Shown: positions 16,238 through 23,719 of the stretch, in pieces
How the letters are laid out: each line of letters opens with the position of its first letter
Position numbering within the stretch: the stretch's first letter is position 1
From: Clostridia bacterium
GTDB taxonomy: Bacteria > Bacillota > Clostridia > Christensenellales > Aristaeellaceae
Length of the DNA stretch: 64,000 bases
Assembly: GCA_017534885.1 (NCBI GenBank)
Contig: JAFXVR010000023.1
Coordinates: forward strand, 21,590-85,589
Direction: 5' to 3'
The notes under the pieces: generated by a model
What the model was told of the DNA's origin: nothing
What the model saw: the letters and a program-made list of their open reading frames with translations, nothing else
Database searches by the model: none
Program-made: the position numbers and the translations under genes

Positions 16238-17644
16238 ATGAAGAAATGCCTGATCTGTCTGACCCTGATCCTGCTGCTCACCGGCCTGGCCGCGGCAGCC
16301 CTGGCCGGCGAGAACATCCTCGTGGTGGCCACCGACTTGGAGGGCACTCCCGCTTACGCCTCCGCCTCAGGCGGGAAGCAGGCGGGCATCCTGTACAACG
16401 GCTTCAGGATGAGCATTGCCCTGGAATCAAAACAGGGCCGCTATGCCTGCGCGCTGACCAAAGACACGACGGTATGGGTGAATCAGAAGAAAGCGATGAA
16501 GTACTCCGATGTTATCGTAGGAGACACAACCGACATGCCCTGCAGCTGCTATCTGGCGGAGGTCACGGTGGACGGCGCGAAGCTTTGGTCAACCACCAGG
16601 CATCAGTACGCCCTGGCGGAGCACAGGAAGGGCACGCTGGTGCTGGTCTGCGGCGCCTTCGGCAAGGACTTTTACGTCACCCGTGCCGGGCACGGCTTTA
16701 TGTCCGGCAGCGTACTGCGCAAGGTTAGGGATCTGACTTTCGACCAGGCGCAGGACCATGTCTTCGGCCTCCTGGATGATCTGGAGGCCGCGACGGTCTA
16801 CCTGGATCAGCCGAGCCTTTCCCTGAGCGCCTCGGCCACCGGAATCAGCGAGGAAAGTATGTTCACTTCCGTCAAAAACGGCGGCAAAGTGCTCATCCTG
16901 CGGGATCTGGGGGACTGGGTACAGGTCGCGGTCGCGGAGGTGTACGATCACTACGGCCCCCAGTACGGCGGCTTCATCGAGAAGCGGTATCTCGACCCGG
17001 AAGGCGACCACAGCCCGCTCACGGCGGTGGTGAAGACCGATCACCCCCTCAACCGCCTGAATGTCCGTCAGGAATCCGACAAGGACAGCTGGTCGCTGAT
17101 CAAGCTCTGCTCCGGTGCGCGTGTGCAGGTGATCTCCAGCGCCAACGGCTGGACGGAGATCGAAATGTACGCGGAGGCGGGCCGATGGAAGCAGCACGGC
17201 TATGTGAAGTCCGCCTACCTGGCCTTCGGCGCCGAGGCTGAGTCAGTGCCTGACGCCTGTGTGCGGGTGCGGCTGCGGCGCGATTACAAGGACAAGTACA
17301 GCGATGAAGCCTGGGCGGCCGGCACGGAGGGAAGGCTCATCGGCGTGGAGGAGCCGAACCGCTTTGTCATCCGCCTGGACAGCGGTGAGGTCGTTTCCCT
17401 CAGCGAAGAGGAAACAGAGCCCCTGCTGGAGCCCATCGATCCCCCGCTCTGGGAAGCCAGGACCACCAAGCAGGCGTCCCTGCGCAAGGGACCGAGCGCC
17501 GATACCAAAAAAATCCGGACGCTCAAGTCCGGTGTGACAGTGACCGTGCTCCTGCGCGGTGAAAAATGGGCGCTGGTGCGGGTGAACGGCGAGGAGGGCT
17601 ATGTCCTCAGCAATGTGCTCAAGCCGAAGAAGCTCCAGCCCTGA
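16238..17644 (+). CDS. Exported protein with SH3b-type domains
   Basis: The 468-residue protein opens with MKKCLICLTLILLLTG and an Ala-rich cleavage region (LAAAALAGEN). At least two clear bacterial SH3 domains are seen, about 265-325 (LNVRQESDKDSWSLIKL...GWTEIE) and about 400-465 (QASLRKGPSADTKKIRTL...GYVLSNVLKP), and a third degenerate one at about 175-240. SH3b domains usually bind the cell wall. No catalytic domain is recognised. The gene follows the glycosyltransferases by 31 bp with AAAGGAGG before the ATG, so it is probably cotranscribed. Confidence 0.85.
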   Translation: MKKCLICLTLILLLTGLAAAALAGENILVVATDLEGTPAYASASGGKQAGILYNGFRMSIALESKQGRYACALTKDTTVWVNQKKAMKYSDVIVGDTTDMPCSCYLAEVTVDGAKLWSTTRHQYALAEHRKGTLVLVCGAFGKDFYVTRAGHGFMSGSVLRKVRDLTFDQAQDHVFGLLDDLEAATVYLDQPSLSLSASATGISEESMFTSVKNGGKVLILRDLGDWVQVAVAEVYDHYGPQYGGFIEKRYLDPEGDHSPLTAVVKTDHPLNRLNVRQESDKDSWSLIKLCSGARVQVISSANGWTEIEMYAEAGRWKQHGYVKSAYLAFGAEAESVPDACVRVRLRRDYKDKYSDEAWAAGTEGRLIGVEEPNRFVIRLDSGEVVSLSEEETEPLLEPIDPPLWEARTTKQASLRKGPSADTKKIRTLKSGVTVTVLLRGEKWALVRVNGEEGYVLSNVLKPKKLQP

Positions 17645-17665
17645 TCTCCGCCCCCGTGATTCCTT

Positions 17666-18238
17666 TCAGTCCTCCTGCTTTGTATAGAGCTGCAGCGGCC
17701 CTGCGGCTTTTTCGATGTCCGTTCCGGCGGGGAGTTCCGCCGCGTATGCGCCGCTGCCGTAGCTGAGCGCCAGGCGGGTCGCCCCGCTGCGCGTCATCAC
17801 GGAGGTGGCGCAGCCGGACACCGTGGGCCCGGGCGCGGCCTGCAGCAGCCAGCCCTCCCGGTCCAGCAGCGCGATGGCCGATGCGGGATAGAAGCTCAGC
17901 AGTCTCAGCTCCCGGCCCTGCTCATCCGTGTAGACGGCCTCGGCCAGCCGCGCCCAGCCGCCCTGCCAGGCGGTGTCGTAGCTTTTCGCTCCCCTGAAAG
18001 TCAGTCCGGCGTTCTCCTTGGCCGCCAGCAGCGCGCCGGGGTACTGGTTGACCATGCTCACCAGCTCCTCCGCGTTGGCCGCGTACAGGGAGGGGGAAGC
18101 GCTCACCGGCTTAGCTGTCGGCGCGGGCGTGGGGCTTGCGTCGCTGGTGATCAGCAGCAGGCCGATATAGAGCAGCGCCAGCAGCAGCACCGTCAGCGCC
18201 GCGAGCAGGATCTTCCGCAGCGTCTGCCGTTTGCCCAT
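17666..18238 (-). CDS. Membrane-anchored protein of unknown function
   Basis: The 190-residue protein has a basic N-terminus (MGKRQTLRK) and one strong hydrophobic helix (about 10-31, ILLAALTVLLLALLYIGLLL), followed by a Thr/Pro/Ala-rich spacer (SDASPTPAPTAKPVSASPS). This predicts an N-terminal anchor with an extracytoplasmic domain. The remaining 140 residues form a mixed alpha/beta domain with no family I recognise. The ATG at 18238 follows GGGGGAGGAAG, and upstream in-frame codons are excluded. It converges with the SH3b gene with only 21 bp between stops and no clear terminator. Confidence 0.75.
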   Translation of the reverse strand: MGKRQTLRKILLAALTVLLLALLYIGLLLITSDASPTPAPTAKPVSASPSLYAANAEELVSMVNQYPGALLAAKENAGLTFRGAKSYDTAWQGGWARLAEAVYTDEQGRELRLLSFYPASAIALLDREGWLLQAAPGPTVSGCATSVMTRSGATRLALSYGSGAYAAELPAGTDIEKAAGPLQLYTKQED

Positions 18239-18293
18239 GCTTCTTCCTCCCCCTTCTGATACATTTTTCTCTTCAATTTGATAAATGTGGTAA

Positions 18294-18404
18294 GGGTGAC
18301 AAAAGGGCGCTTTCAACCTTGGAGCCACGACTGGTTGTGGTGATTTCCGCTGTCTTCCACAACCAGTCGTGGCTCAGTTCATGAAAGCGGCCTTTTGACA
18401 TCCG
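18294..18404. repeat. Dispersed repeat, inverted copy plus a partial direct copy
   Basis: 18294-18360 is a reverse-complement copy of the 2-68 unit (61 of 67 identical). It abuts and shares its last four bases with a partial plus-strand copy at 18357-18404 that keeps the core CCACAACCAGTCGTGG and ends ...GCCTTTTGACATCC. Two head-to-head units therefore make a larger palindromic structure. No gene is supported between 18239 and 18663. Confidence 0.85.
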
Positions 18405-18502
18405 AATCAAATGTTAAGCCGAGGGGTTTCGCGCCTGCGAGGGTTATCACCCAATTCCTCACTGAAATCCAGCCACAGGGAAGGATTTCCGGGCGTTCGG
18501 AA

Positions 18503-18531
18503 TCCAGAGGGCTTTCCGGTCGCCCTCTGGA
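18503..18531. other. Perfect hairpin in the asnS downstream gap
   Basis: TCCAGAGGGC and GCCCTCTGGA form a 10-bp stem with a 9-nt loop. A second hairpin, GCATCAG-C-CTGAA / TTCAG-A-CTGATGC, lies at about 18611-18651, directly after the asnS stop. Neither has a T-run. They could be asnS 3' processing or termination structures. The rest of 18405-18663 shows no coding potential I trust. Confidence 0.45.
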
Positions 18532-18663
18532 CTCCTTCGGTTGCCTCTCTGTATGACTTATCAGTCGAATTTGAGTTCAGGATAAACCGTAAACTATTTC
18601 CCCCTGAGAATGCATCAGCCTGAACCCGGTCGCCCCGGATTCAGACTGATGCCGGTCACCCGA

Positions 18664-20040
18664 TCAGAAGTCGCAGCTCTGCGGTGTGCGCGGATAGGGA
18701 ATCACGTCGCGGATGTTGTCCACGCCGGTCAGATAGATCAGCAGACGCTCGAAGCCCATGCCGAAGCCCGCGTGGGTGCAGCCGCCGTACCGCCGCAGGT
18801 TGAGGTACCAGTACATCTGCTCGCCGCTGATGCCCAGCTCCTTCATGCGGTCTGTCAGCCGGTCGTAGCGGGTTTCCCTCTGGCTGCCGCCCATGAGCTC
18901 GCCGGCCCCAGGCACCAGCAGATCCACCGCGGCGACGGTCTTCCCGTCGTCGTTCTGGTACATATAGAAGGCCTTGATGTCCTTGGGCCAGTCGTACACG
19001 AAGACCGGGCTGTGGAAGTACTCCTCGGTCAGGTATTTCTCGTGCTCCTTGGCCGTGTCCTCGCCGTACTTCGGCTCAAACTGGAAGCGGCCGTCCTTGT
19101 TGGCCTCCCGCAGGATCGTAATGGCCTCCTCGTGGGTGACCCGGGCGCAGCGGCTGTCCTTGAGCGCGGTCAGCTTGTCAATCAGCCCGCCGCCGGTGAA
19201 CTTGTCCAGGAAGGCCAGCTCATCGGCGCACTTCACCAGCACTTCAGCCACCAGATATTTCAGGAAGTCTTCCTCCACATCCATCAGCTGCTGCAGGTCG
19301 CAGAAGGCGATCTCCGGCTCGATCATCCAGAACTCCGCCGCGTGGGTCTTGGTGTTGCTGTTCTCAGCGCGGAACGTGGGCCCGAAGGTGTAGATTTTGC
19401 TGAAGGCCATGGCAAAGGTCTCGCCCTCCAGCTGACCGGTCACCGCCAGAGAGGTCGGCCGCCCGAAGAAGTCTTCCTCCGCCTTGTATGGCTTGCCCAT
19501 TTCCTGGTTGGTCACGGTGAAGGTGTTGCCCGCGCCCTCCGCGTCATTCGCGGTGATCAGCGGCGTGTGCACGTACAGATAGCCCCGCTCCTGGAAATAG
19601 GTGTGGATGGCCATGCTGGCCACCGAGCGCACCCGGAACACCGCCTGGAACAGCCGCGTCCTGGGCCGCAGGTAGGCGATCTCCCGCAGGAATTCCACCG
19701 AGTGCCGCTTGGGCTGCAGCGGATAGTCCTCCGCACAGTCGCCCTCCAGCGTGATCTGCCGGGCCTGTACCTCGGGCGTGGTGGGATCCTTGTAGCTCTC
19801 CACCACTGTGCCCACCACCGTCACCGCCGCGCCGATGTGCAGCCCGGTGACCTCTTCCCAGTTCTCAATGCCGCTGTCGTATACCACCTGGGGATTCTTG
19901 AAGCAGGTGCCGTCAAAAAAGTCGATAAAGCCCATATTCTTCTGCTTGCGGTGGTTCCGGATCCATCCCTGCAGACAAACCTCCTGCCCCCGCAGCTCCC
20001 CGGCCCGCTCCTTGAGTTCCCTCGTGGTGATCACGCGCAT
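18664..20040 (-). CDS. asnS: Asparagine-tRNA ligase
   Basis: The 458-residue protein has the N-terminal OB anticodon-binding domain (about 15-115, VCLQGWIRNHRKQKNMGFIDFFDG) and a class II catalytic core with RTRLFQAVFRVRS, TFGPTFRAENSNTKTHAAEFWMIEPE and the motif 3 GFGMGFERLLIYLTGVDNIRDVIPYPRTP. These identify AsnRS rather than AspRS, since the insertion domain of bacterial AspRS is missing. It charges tRNA-Asn. The ATG at 20040 is placed by AAAGGAGG, removing 14 upstream residues of open frame. A clear promoter lies 31-59 bp upstream. No T-box was seen. Confidence 0.96.
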   Translation of the reverse strand: MRVITTRELKERAGELRGQEVCLQGWIRNHRKQKNMGFIDFFDGTCFKNPQVVYDSGIENWEEVTGLHIGAAVTVVGTVVESYKDPTTPEVQARQITLEGDCAEDYPLQPKRHSVEFLREIAYLRPRTRLFQAVFRVRSVASMAIHTYFQERGYLYVHTPLITANDAEGAGNTFTVTNQEMGKPYKAEEDFFGRPTSLAVTGQLEGETFAMAFSKIYTFGPTFRAENSNTKTHAAEFWMIEPEIAFCDLQQLMDVEEDFLKYLVAEVLVKCADELAFLDKFTGGGLIDKLTALKDSRCARVTHEEAITILREANKDGRFQFEPKYGEDTAKEHEKYLTEEYFHSPVFVYDWPKDIKAFYMYQNDDGKTVAAVDLLVPGAGELMGGSQRETRYDRLTDRMKELGISGEQMYWYLNLRRYGGCTHAGFGMGFERLLIYLTGVDNIRDVIPYPRTPQSCDF

Positions 20041-20070
20041 GGCGATCCCTCCTTTGCATGTTGCCTGCCC

Positions 20071-20099
20071 ATCATACCACAATTATGTTCCCGGCGCAA
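20071..20099 (-). promoter_or_regulatory. Promoter of asnS
   Basis: On the minus strand TTGCGC (20094-20099), a 17-bp spacer and TATGAT (20071-20076). Confidence 0.75.
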
Positions 20100-20119
20100 G
20101 GTGTTGCGAGGAGACGGAA

Positions 20120-20208
20120 TTGGGGGAGGAGGGGAAACCTTTTTGAAAAAAGGTTTCCCCTCCTCCCCCAAACCCCCTCCACCTTTTCCAAAAACTTTTA
20201 ACCTCTTG
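20120..20208. repeat. Long perfect palindrome with G/C-rich tail (dispersed element, copy 1)
   Basis: A perfect 25-bp inverted repeat (20120-20144 with 20147-20171) encloses only GA. Arms read TTGGGGGAGGAGGGG then AAACCTTTTT. A tail CCCCCAAACCCCC followed by a TTCCAAAAACTTTT-like string runs to about 20208. A related element lies at 39237-39356. Because it lies between divergent promoters, it is not simply an operon terminator. No gene is seen in 20041-20391. Confidence 0.85.
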
Positions 20209-20324
20209 GTATAGTTGTTTTCTCCAGGAGCATATCTGCAGGGCTAGTAGAAGCATCAAGCTGGCTGCCAGTTCAGCAATCTTACCTTCAACCTTCTCCC
20301 TTCAACCTCAGCCTATCTTCCCCC

Positions 20325-20353
20325 TTGATTTCCTCTCCGTCTCCTGCTATCCT
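20325..20353 (+). promoter_or_regulatory. Promoter of the SGNH hydrolase gene
   Basis: TTGATT (20325-20330), a 17-bp spacer and TGCTATCCT, a -10 at 20348-20353, lie about 40 bp before the ATG. Confidence 0.65.
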
Positions 20354-20391
20354 TTCTTCAGCAGACAGCGTCCTGAAAGGAGTGTTTCCAT

Positions 20392-21045
20392 ATGACCGAC
20401 GCAGAACAGGCGGCCCGGTTCCAGGCGGACAAGGACAGGAAGCTCGCCAACTACCGGTACATGAACCGCTTCGTGCCCAGGGGGCAGGTGCTCTTCACGG
20501 GTTCCTCGCTGATGGAGGGCTTTCCGGTCACAGAATACTGCCTGAACGAGGGCCTGCCGCCGGCCTACAACCGGGGCATCGGCGGGTACACCACGGACGA
20601 GTTTCTGGCGGCCATCGATGTGATGCTGCTGGATCCCGCCCCGGCCAAGGTGTTCATGAACATCGGCACCAACGACATTCATCTCTGGCCCGACGGCACG
20701 GACTGGCTGGAGCGCCTGGAGGGACAGCTCCGGCGCATTCTGACCATCCTCCGCGCCTCCCTGCCCGACACCCAGGTCTATCTGATGGCCTACTATCCCG
20801 TGAACCCGGTCTGTCCCCAAGCCCGGGACAACAAGGCCCTGCTGGTGCGCACCAACGCGAACGTGGACCGCGCCAATCTTCGGGTGCAGGCGCTGGCGGA
20901 GGAGTTCGGGGTTCACTATATCGATGTGAACGACGGGCTGAAGGACGCTGAGGGCAATCTGAAGGCCGAGCGCACCACGGACGGCATGCACATGGACGCC
21001 GAAGCCTACCGCAGCGTCTTTGAGCGGCTGAGGCCTTACCTCTGA
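20392..21045 (+). CDS. SGNH/GDSL-family hydrolase
   Basis: The 217-residue protein has the SGNH blocks: LFTGSSLMEGF with the nucleophile Ser39, NRGIGGYTTDEF with the oxyanion glycine near residue 64, IGTND at 91-95, and DGMHMD with Asp197 and His200. These are esterases or lipases acting on acyl or acetyl esters, often on carbohydrates. No signal peptide is present, so the protein is probably cytoplasmic. AAAGGAG lies 9 nt before the ATG. It stands alone between its promoter and the convergent 75-residue gene. Confidence 0.9.
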   Translation: MTDAEQAARFQADKDRKLANYRYMNRFVPRGQVLFTGSSLMEGFPVTEYCLNEGLPPAYNRGIGGYTTDEFLAAIDVMLLDPAPAKVFMNIGTNDIHLWPDGTDWLERLEGQLRRILTILRASLPDTQVYLMAYYPVNPVCPQARDNKALLVRTNANVDRANLRVQALAEEFGVHYIDVNDGLKDAEGNLKAERTTDGMHMDAEAYRSVFERLRPYL

Positions 21046-21109
21046 ACCGGCGGACATCAAAAAAGCGGCCAGCCCGCCGGGGGTCAGCCGCCTTTGCGCA
21101 GTCAGCCGC

Positions 21110-21337
21110 TCAGGCCTTCTGCCACTCTTCCGCCTTGGCCGCGGAAATGCGCTTGATGGTCTCCTCCGCGTAGGGGGATTCCTCGCCGCCCGTGCCGTAC
21201 AGGAACAACTTGCCGTCGGCGGTCTTGTACAGGCACTCCTCGTAGCCCTTGGGATCGCCGAATTCGCCCACGGTCTTCTTCTGAAGCAGTTCAGAAGTCT
21301 CCGTGTCATATTCCACCTTGCAAATGACCTTCTTCAT
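21110..21337 (-). CDS. Small conserved-looking protein of unknown function
   Basis: The 75-residue protein reads MKKVICKVEYDTETSELL followed by G-E-F-G-D-P-K-G-Y-E-E, LYKTADGKLFLYGTGGEES and IKRISAAKAEEW. I recall similar short proteins in Clostridia but know no function. The layout, a beta hairpin then a helix, is reminiscent of small regulators, though that is only an impression. The ATG at 21337 is placed by AAAGGA about 11 nt upstream. Two earlier in-frame ATG codons lack usable sites. It has its own promoter at 21410-21438. Confidence 0.7.
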   Translation of the reverse strand: MKKVICKVEYDTETSELLQKKTVGEFGDPKGYEECLYKTADGKLFLYGTGGEESPYAEETIKRISAAKAEEWQKA

Positions 21338-21409
21338 ACTTGCTTTCATCCTTTCGCGGTTGCCCGCTTTCAATCATTGTGTGCGAGGTTTTTTTGCCGC
21401 ACAGCCGCT

Positions 21410-21438
21410 ATCATAGCACAATGTGAGACAAGTGGCAA
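21410..21438 (-). promoter_or_regulatory. Promoter of the 75-residue protein gene
   Basis: On the minus strand TTGCCA (21433-21438), a 17-bp spacer and TGCTATGAT, an extended -10 at 21410-21415. Confidence 0.75.
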
Positions 21439-21568
21439 GAGGATTTTGCGCATTTTTTGCGGTTAATGACATTTCGATGACATATTGGACGCTCCGTTTC
21501 GCGCCGGAAGCCGCGGTTCTTCCGCTTTTATCCGGCGGAAACAGCCTGTCCGGGACGGGAGGCCTGCC

Positions 21569-22183
21569 ATGAAAATCCTGCTGACTGCCTTTGAACCCTT
21601 TGGCGGCGAGATCGTCAATCCCTCCCTGGAAGCCTTGGCCCGTCTGCCGGAGACCGTCAGAAGCGCGCGGCTTCTCCGGCTGACCCTGCCGGTGGTCTTC
21701 GGCCGCAGCGCTGATCTGGCCATAGAAGCCATGGCGGCGGAACAGCCCGACGCGGTGCTCTGCCTGGGCCAGGCCGGCGGGCGCAGCGGGCTGACTCCGG
21801 AGCGGGTGGCCGTCAACCTGCAGGACGCCACCGTCCCGGACAATGCCGGAAACCAGCCTCGGGACTGCCCGGTTGTGCCCGGCGGCCCGGCGGCTTACTT
21901 CAGCACCCTGCCGGTCAAAGCCATGACGGAGGCCATCCGCGCTGCGGGCGTGCCGGCCAGCCTGTCCCTGTCGGCAGGCGCCTATGTTTGCAACCACCTG
22001 ATGTACAGCGTGCTCCACGCGGCGGCAACCCGCTGGCCCTGGATGCGCTGCGGCTTCCTGCATCTGCCCTATATGCATCAGCAGGTCATCGCCCGCCCCG
22101 GCGTGCCCAGCCTGTCCCTGGACGACATGGTGCGGGGGCTGGAGGCCGCCATCACCGCCATCGCCGAAGCCCCCCAGGCCTGA
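21569..22183 (+). CDS. pcp: Pyroglutamyl-peptidase I
   Basis: The 204-residue protein begins MKILLTAFEPFGGEIVNPS, the typical start of Pcp, and has the cysteine-peptidase triad Glu79 (LTPERVAVN), Cys141 (GAYVCNHLMY) and His165 (FLHLPYMH). It removes N-terminal pyroglutamate from peptides in the cytoplasm. The ATG at 21569 follows GGGAGG and is preferred over a 28-codon upstream extension, which has no family similarity. A terminator follows the stop at once, so the gene is probably monocistronic. Its promoter was not found with confidence. Confidence 0.93.
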   Translation: MKILLTAFEPFGGEIVNPSLEALARLPETVRSARLLRLTLPVVFGRSADLAIEAMAAEQPDAVLCLGQAGGRSGLTPERVAVNLQDATVPDNAGNQPRDCPVVPGGPAAYFSTLPVKAMTEAIRAAGVPASLSLSAGAYVCNHLMYSVLHAAATRWPWMRCGFLHLPYMHQQVIARPGVPSLSLDDMVRGLEAAITAIAEAPQA

Positions 22184-22185
22184 GC

Positions 22186-22217
22186 AAAAGGACGAGCCGC
22201 CCCGGCCCGTCCTTTTT
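22186..22217. terminator. Bidirectional terminator between pcp and the GNAT gene
   Basis: AAAAGGACG-A-GCCG pairs with CGGC-CGTCCTTTTT around CCCC. T-runs are present on both strands, as suits convergent genes. Confidence 0.85.
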
Positions 22218-22231
22218 GTGCGCCCCTGCGC

Positions 22232-22777
22232 TTACACTCCTTCGCGCTCCTTGATCAGCACGTGCCGCAGGAAGCCGCCGTACTTCTCCTTTGTCGCCGC
22301 CACGCGGTAGCCCAGCGCCTCGGCGGAGCGGAGGCTGGGCGTGTTGTGCGGGGAGATGGTGCACATGAGATGGCGGTATGGCGTGCCCGCCAGCGCCTCC
22401 TCGGCGAAGAGCAGCATCCGTCTTTCCAGCCGGTGTCCCCGGTGCGCCGGGGCGACACAGGCCGTGTCCATATTGCAGACCCGAGGCAGCTCCTCCTCCG
22501 TCAGGCCGATGTCATAGCCCAGGTTCTCCGGGGTGAGTCCGGGATAGCACACAATCAGCATCCCCGCCAGCTCGCCCGCTTCCGTCCGGGCCGTCACCCC
22601 GAAGCCCCCGCCGTTCAGGCAGCTCGTGAAGAAATCGATGGGCATCTCCCCCACCGCGAACACGTCCTTGTCTGCCAAGCCTGCCCACACTTCCCGCATC
22701 AGGGCGAACATGGCCTCCGCCTCCGATGGCGCGGCCAAGGCCAGCCGGTAGCCGTCCGCCCGGCTTGGATCTGTCAT
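22232..22777 (-). CDS. GNAT-family N-acetyltransferase
   Basis: The 181-residue protein has the acetyl-CoA binding region MDTACVAPAHRGHRLERRMLLFAEEAL (R-G-x-x-L-x-x-x-M pattern, about residues 108-134) and a closing LRSAEALGYRVAATKEKYGG strand-helix typical of GNAT enzymes. The acceptor substrate is not evident. The ATG at 22777 is 7 nt from AAGGA and is preferred over one six codons upstream. It lies just below the tRNA-Leu terminator. Confidence 0.85.
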   Translation of the reverse strand: MTDPSRADGYRLALAAPSEAEAMFALMREVWAGLADKDVFAVGEMPIDFFTSCLNGGGFGVTARTEAGELAGMLIVCYPGLTPENLGYDIGLTEEELPRVCNMDTACVAPAHRGHRLERRMLLFAEEALAGTPYRHLMCTISPHNTPSLRSAEALGYRVAATKEKYGGFLRHVLIKEREGV

Positions 22778-22801
22778 GGTCTGTCCTTCTTTCATTCTGA
22801 T

Positions 22802-22839
22802 AAAACACCCGGCCTGTCCTGCGTGAGGTCAGCCGGGTG
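22802..22839 (-). terminator. Terminator of the tRNA-Leu gene
   Basis: On the minus strand CACCCGGC pairs with GCCGGGTG and is followed by TTTTA. It begins about 5 bp beyond the tRNA 3' end. Confidence 0.75.
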
Positions 22840-22843
22840 AGCA

Positions 22844-23138
22844 TGCCGATGGCGGGACTCGAACCCGCACGCCCGCGAGGGCAAGGGATTTTCCTGCCGC
22901 ACCATGTTGCCATGGCCGTGATCCGTTGCGGTCTGGACTATGTCTTCGCCATGCCGGAGCCCGCAGGCCCCGGTACAGGCGGCCGGTGTATAGTCTCTAC
23001 ACATTCCAACTCTGTTGGTTTAGCTCGGCGTTGCCCCGGTGGGGTTTTCGCCGAATTAGCCGGCATTCACGCGGGCGCTTTCGCCGCCCGGTGCTCTTCT
23101 GTCAAAGTCCCCAGTGTCTGCCATTCCACCACATCGGC
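22844..23138 (-). tRNA. tRNA-Leu(UAA) gene interrupted by a group I intron
   Basis: The two exons, 23105-23138 (34 nt) and 22844-22892 (49 nt), join to an 83-nt class II tRNA. It has a 7-bp acceptor stem GCCGATG/CATCGGC, a D arm closed by GTG/CAC, an anticodon stem GGGGA/TCCCT, the loop CTTAAAA with anticodon UAA, a variable arm GCCC-TCGC-GGGC, a T arm GCGGG-TTCGAGT-CCCGC and discriminator A. CCA is not encoded. The interruption falls after U34, inside the anticodon, the same site as the tRNA-Leu(UAA) intron of cyanobacteria and plastids. A consensus promoter lies 9 bp upstream and a terminator directly downstream. Standard tRNA finders without intron models would miss it. Confidence 0.93.
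22893..23104 (-). ncRNA. Group I intron in tRNA-Leu(UAA), 212 nt
   Basis: Reading the minus strand, the intron starts after exon ...GGGGACTT with TGACAG and ends ...GGCAGG, its last G preceding AAAATCCC. The core is recognisable: P4 TCGGCG/CGCCGA (23049-23054 with 23025-23030), P5 CCCC/GGGG (23041-23044 with 23034-23037), a P6 hairpin CCAAC/GTTGG near 23006-23018, and P7 GACTAT/ATAGTC (22990-22995 with 22936-22941) within GAGACTATACACCGG and AAGACATAGTCC. A terminal hairpin CCATG/CATGG (22902-22915) follows. It has no open frame for a homing endonuclease. It most resembles the small subgroup IC3 introns of tRNA genes. The exact boundary may shift by one T. Confidence 0.9.
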
Positions 23139-23146
23139 ACAAGGTT

Positions 23147-23175
23147 ATTGTATGTCATTCGCGGCCTCCTGTCAA
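23147..23175 (-). promoter_or_regulatory. Promoter of the tRNA-Leu gene
   Basis: On the minus strand a consensus TTGACA (23170-23175), a 17-bp spacer and TACAAT (23147-23152), nine bases before the tRNA 5' end. Confidence 0.85.
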
Positions 23176-23191
23176 GGCGGAACCGCATCAG

Positions 23192-23224
23192 AAAAGGGGA
23201 AGAGACGCTCAGGCGCTCCTCCCC
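23192..23224 (-). terminator. Terminator after the FtsB/DivIC-like gene
   Basis: On the minus strand an imperfect stem GGGGA...TCCCC with an inner GCGCC/GACGC-like part is followed by TTTTCTG. It separates this gene from the tRNA promoter. Confidence 0.6.
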
Positions 23225-23243
23225 TGCTGATTCATCGGCACGG

Positions 23244-23615
23244 TCACTCCAGATCGGCCTGCATATAATCGGCCCTCATCTGGGATTCCTCGATGGTGTA
23301 ATTGTGCAGATTGGCCATGTTCTCGATGTGGAAGCGCGTCTCGCCAGGCTTCATATAGCTGTGCTCGGTGCGGGCGCGGTGCTCGATGTCTTCCTTGGAG
23401 CCCACATAGTCCAGTTCCTTCTGCAACTGGGCAGCCTCGTTCTGCCGCTCCGTCAGCACCCGGGAGCGCTCCACTTCCAGACGCGCCGCGCGGCCGGCGT
23501 CCGCTGTGTTCACTCCCAGCCCAAGGATGAAAAGCACACACAGGCCTATCATGATCAGCCCGGCAGCCCACCAGTTCACGGTCAGGGTGCGCCACCTGTT
23601 CAGAACGGTCAGCAA
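23244..23615 (-). CDS. FtsB/DivIC-like septum formation initiator protein
   Basis: The 123-residue protein has a short cytoplasmic N-terminus, one membrane helix (about 14-35, NWWAAGLIMIGLCVLFILGLGV), a coiled coil (about 42-72, LEVERSRVLTERQNEAAQLQKELDYV) and a conserved end ARTEHSYMKPGETRFHIEN, where A-R-x-x-x-x-x-x-x-G-E is the DivIC/FtsB signature. These proteins join FtsL and FtsQ/DivIB at the division septum. The TTG at 23615 is 8 nt from GGAGG. A GTG at 23624 overlaps that site and cannot use it. A LexA-box-like dyad lies about 105 bp upstream. Confidence 0.85.
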   Translation of the reverse strand: MLTVLNRWRTLTVNWWAAGLIMIGLCVLFILGLGVNTADAGRAARLEVERSRVLTERQNEAAQLQKELDYVGSKEDIEHRARTEHSYMKPGETRFHIENMANLHNYTIEESQMRADYMQADLE

Positions 23616-23719
23616 GAAAAACACCTCCAGAGGAATATGTCATTAGAAATTCATCATTCAGTGAAAAAATCCTGCTGACTTATTGCAAAAAAATAAAAAA
23701 AGTTGAAGTTCCTGAAACA

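Noticed and set aside
22837..23268. Open frames across the split tRNA-Leu region
   Set aside because: The region folds as tRNA exons and a group I intron, and no frame has a ribosome site or family match.
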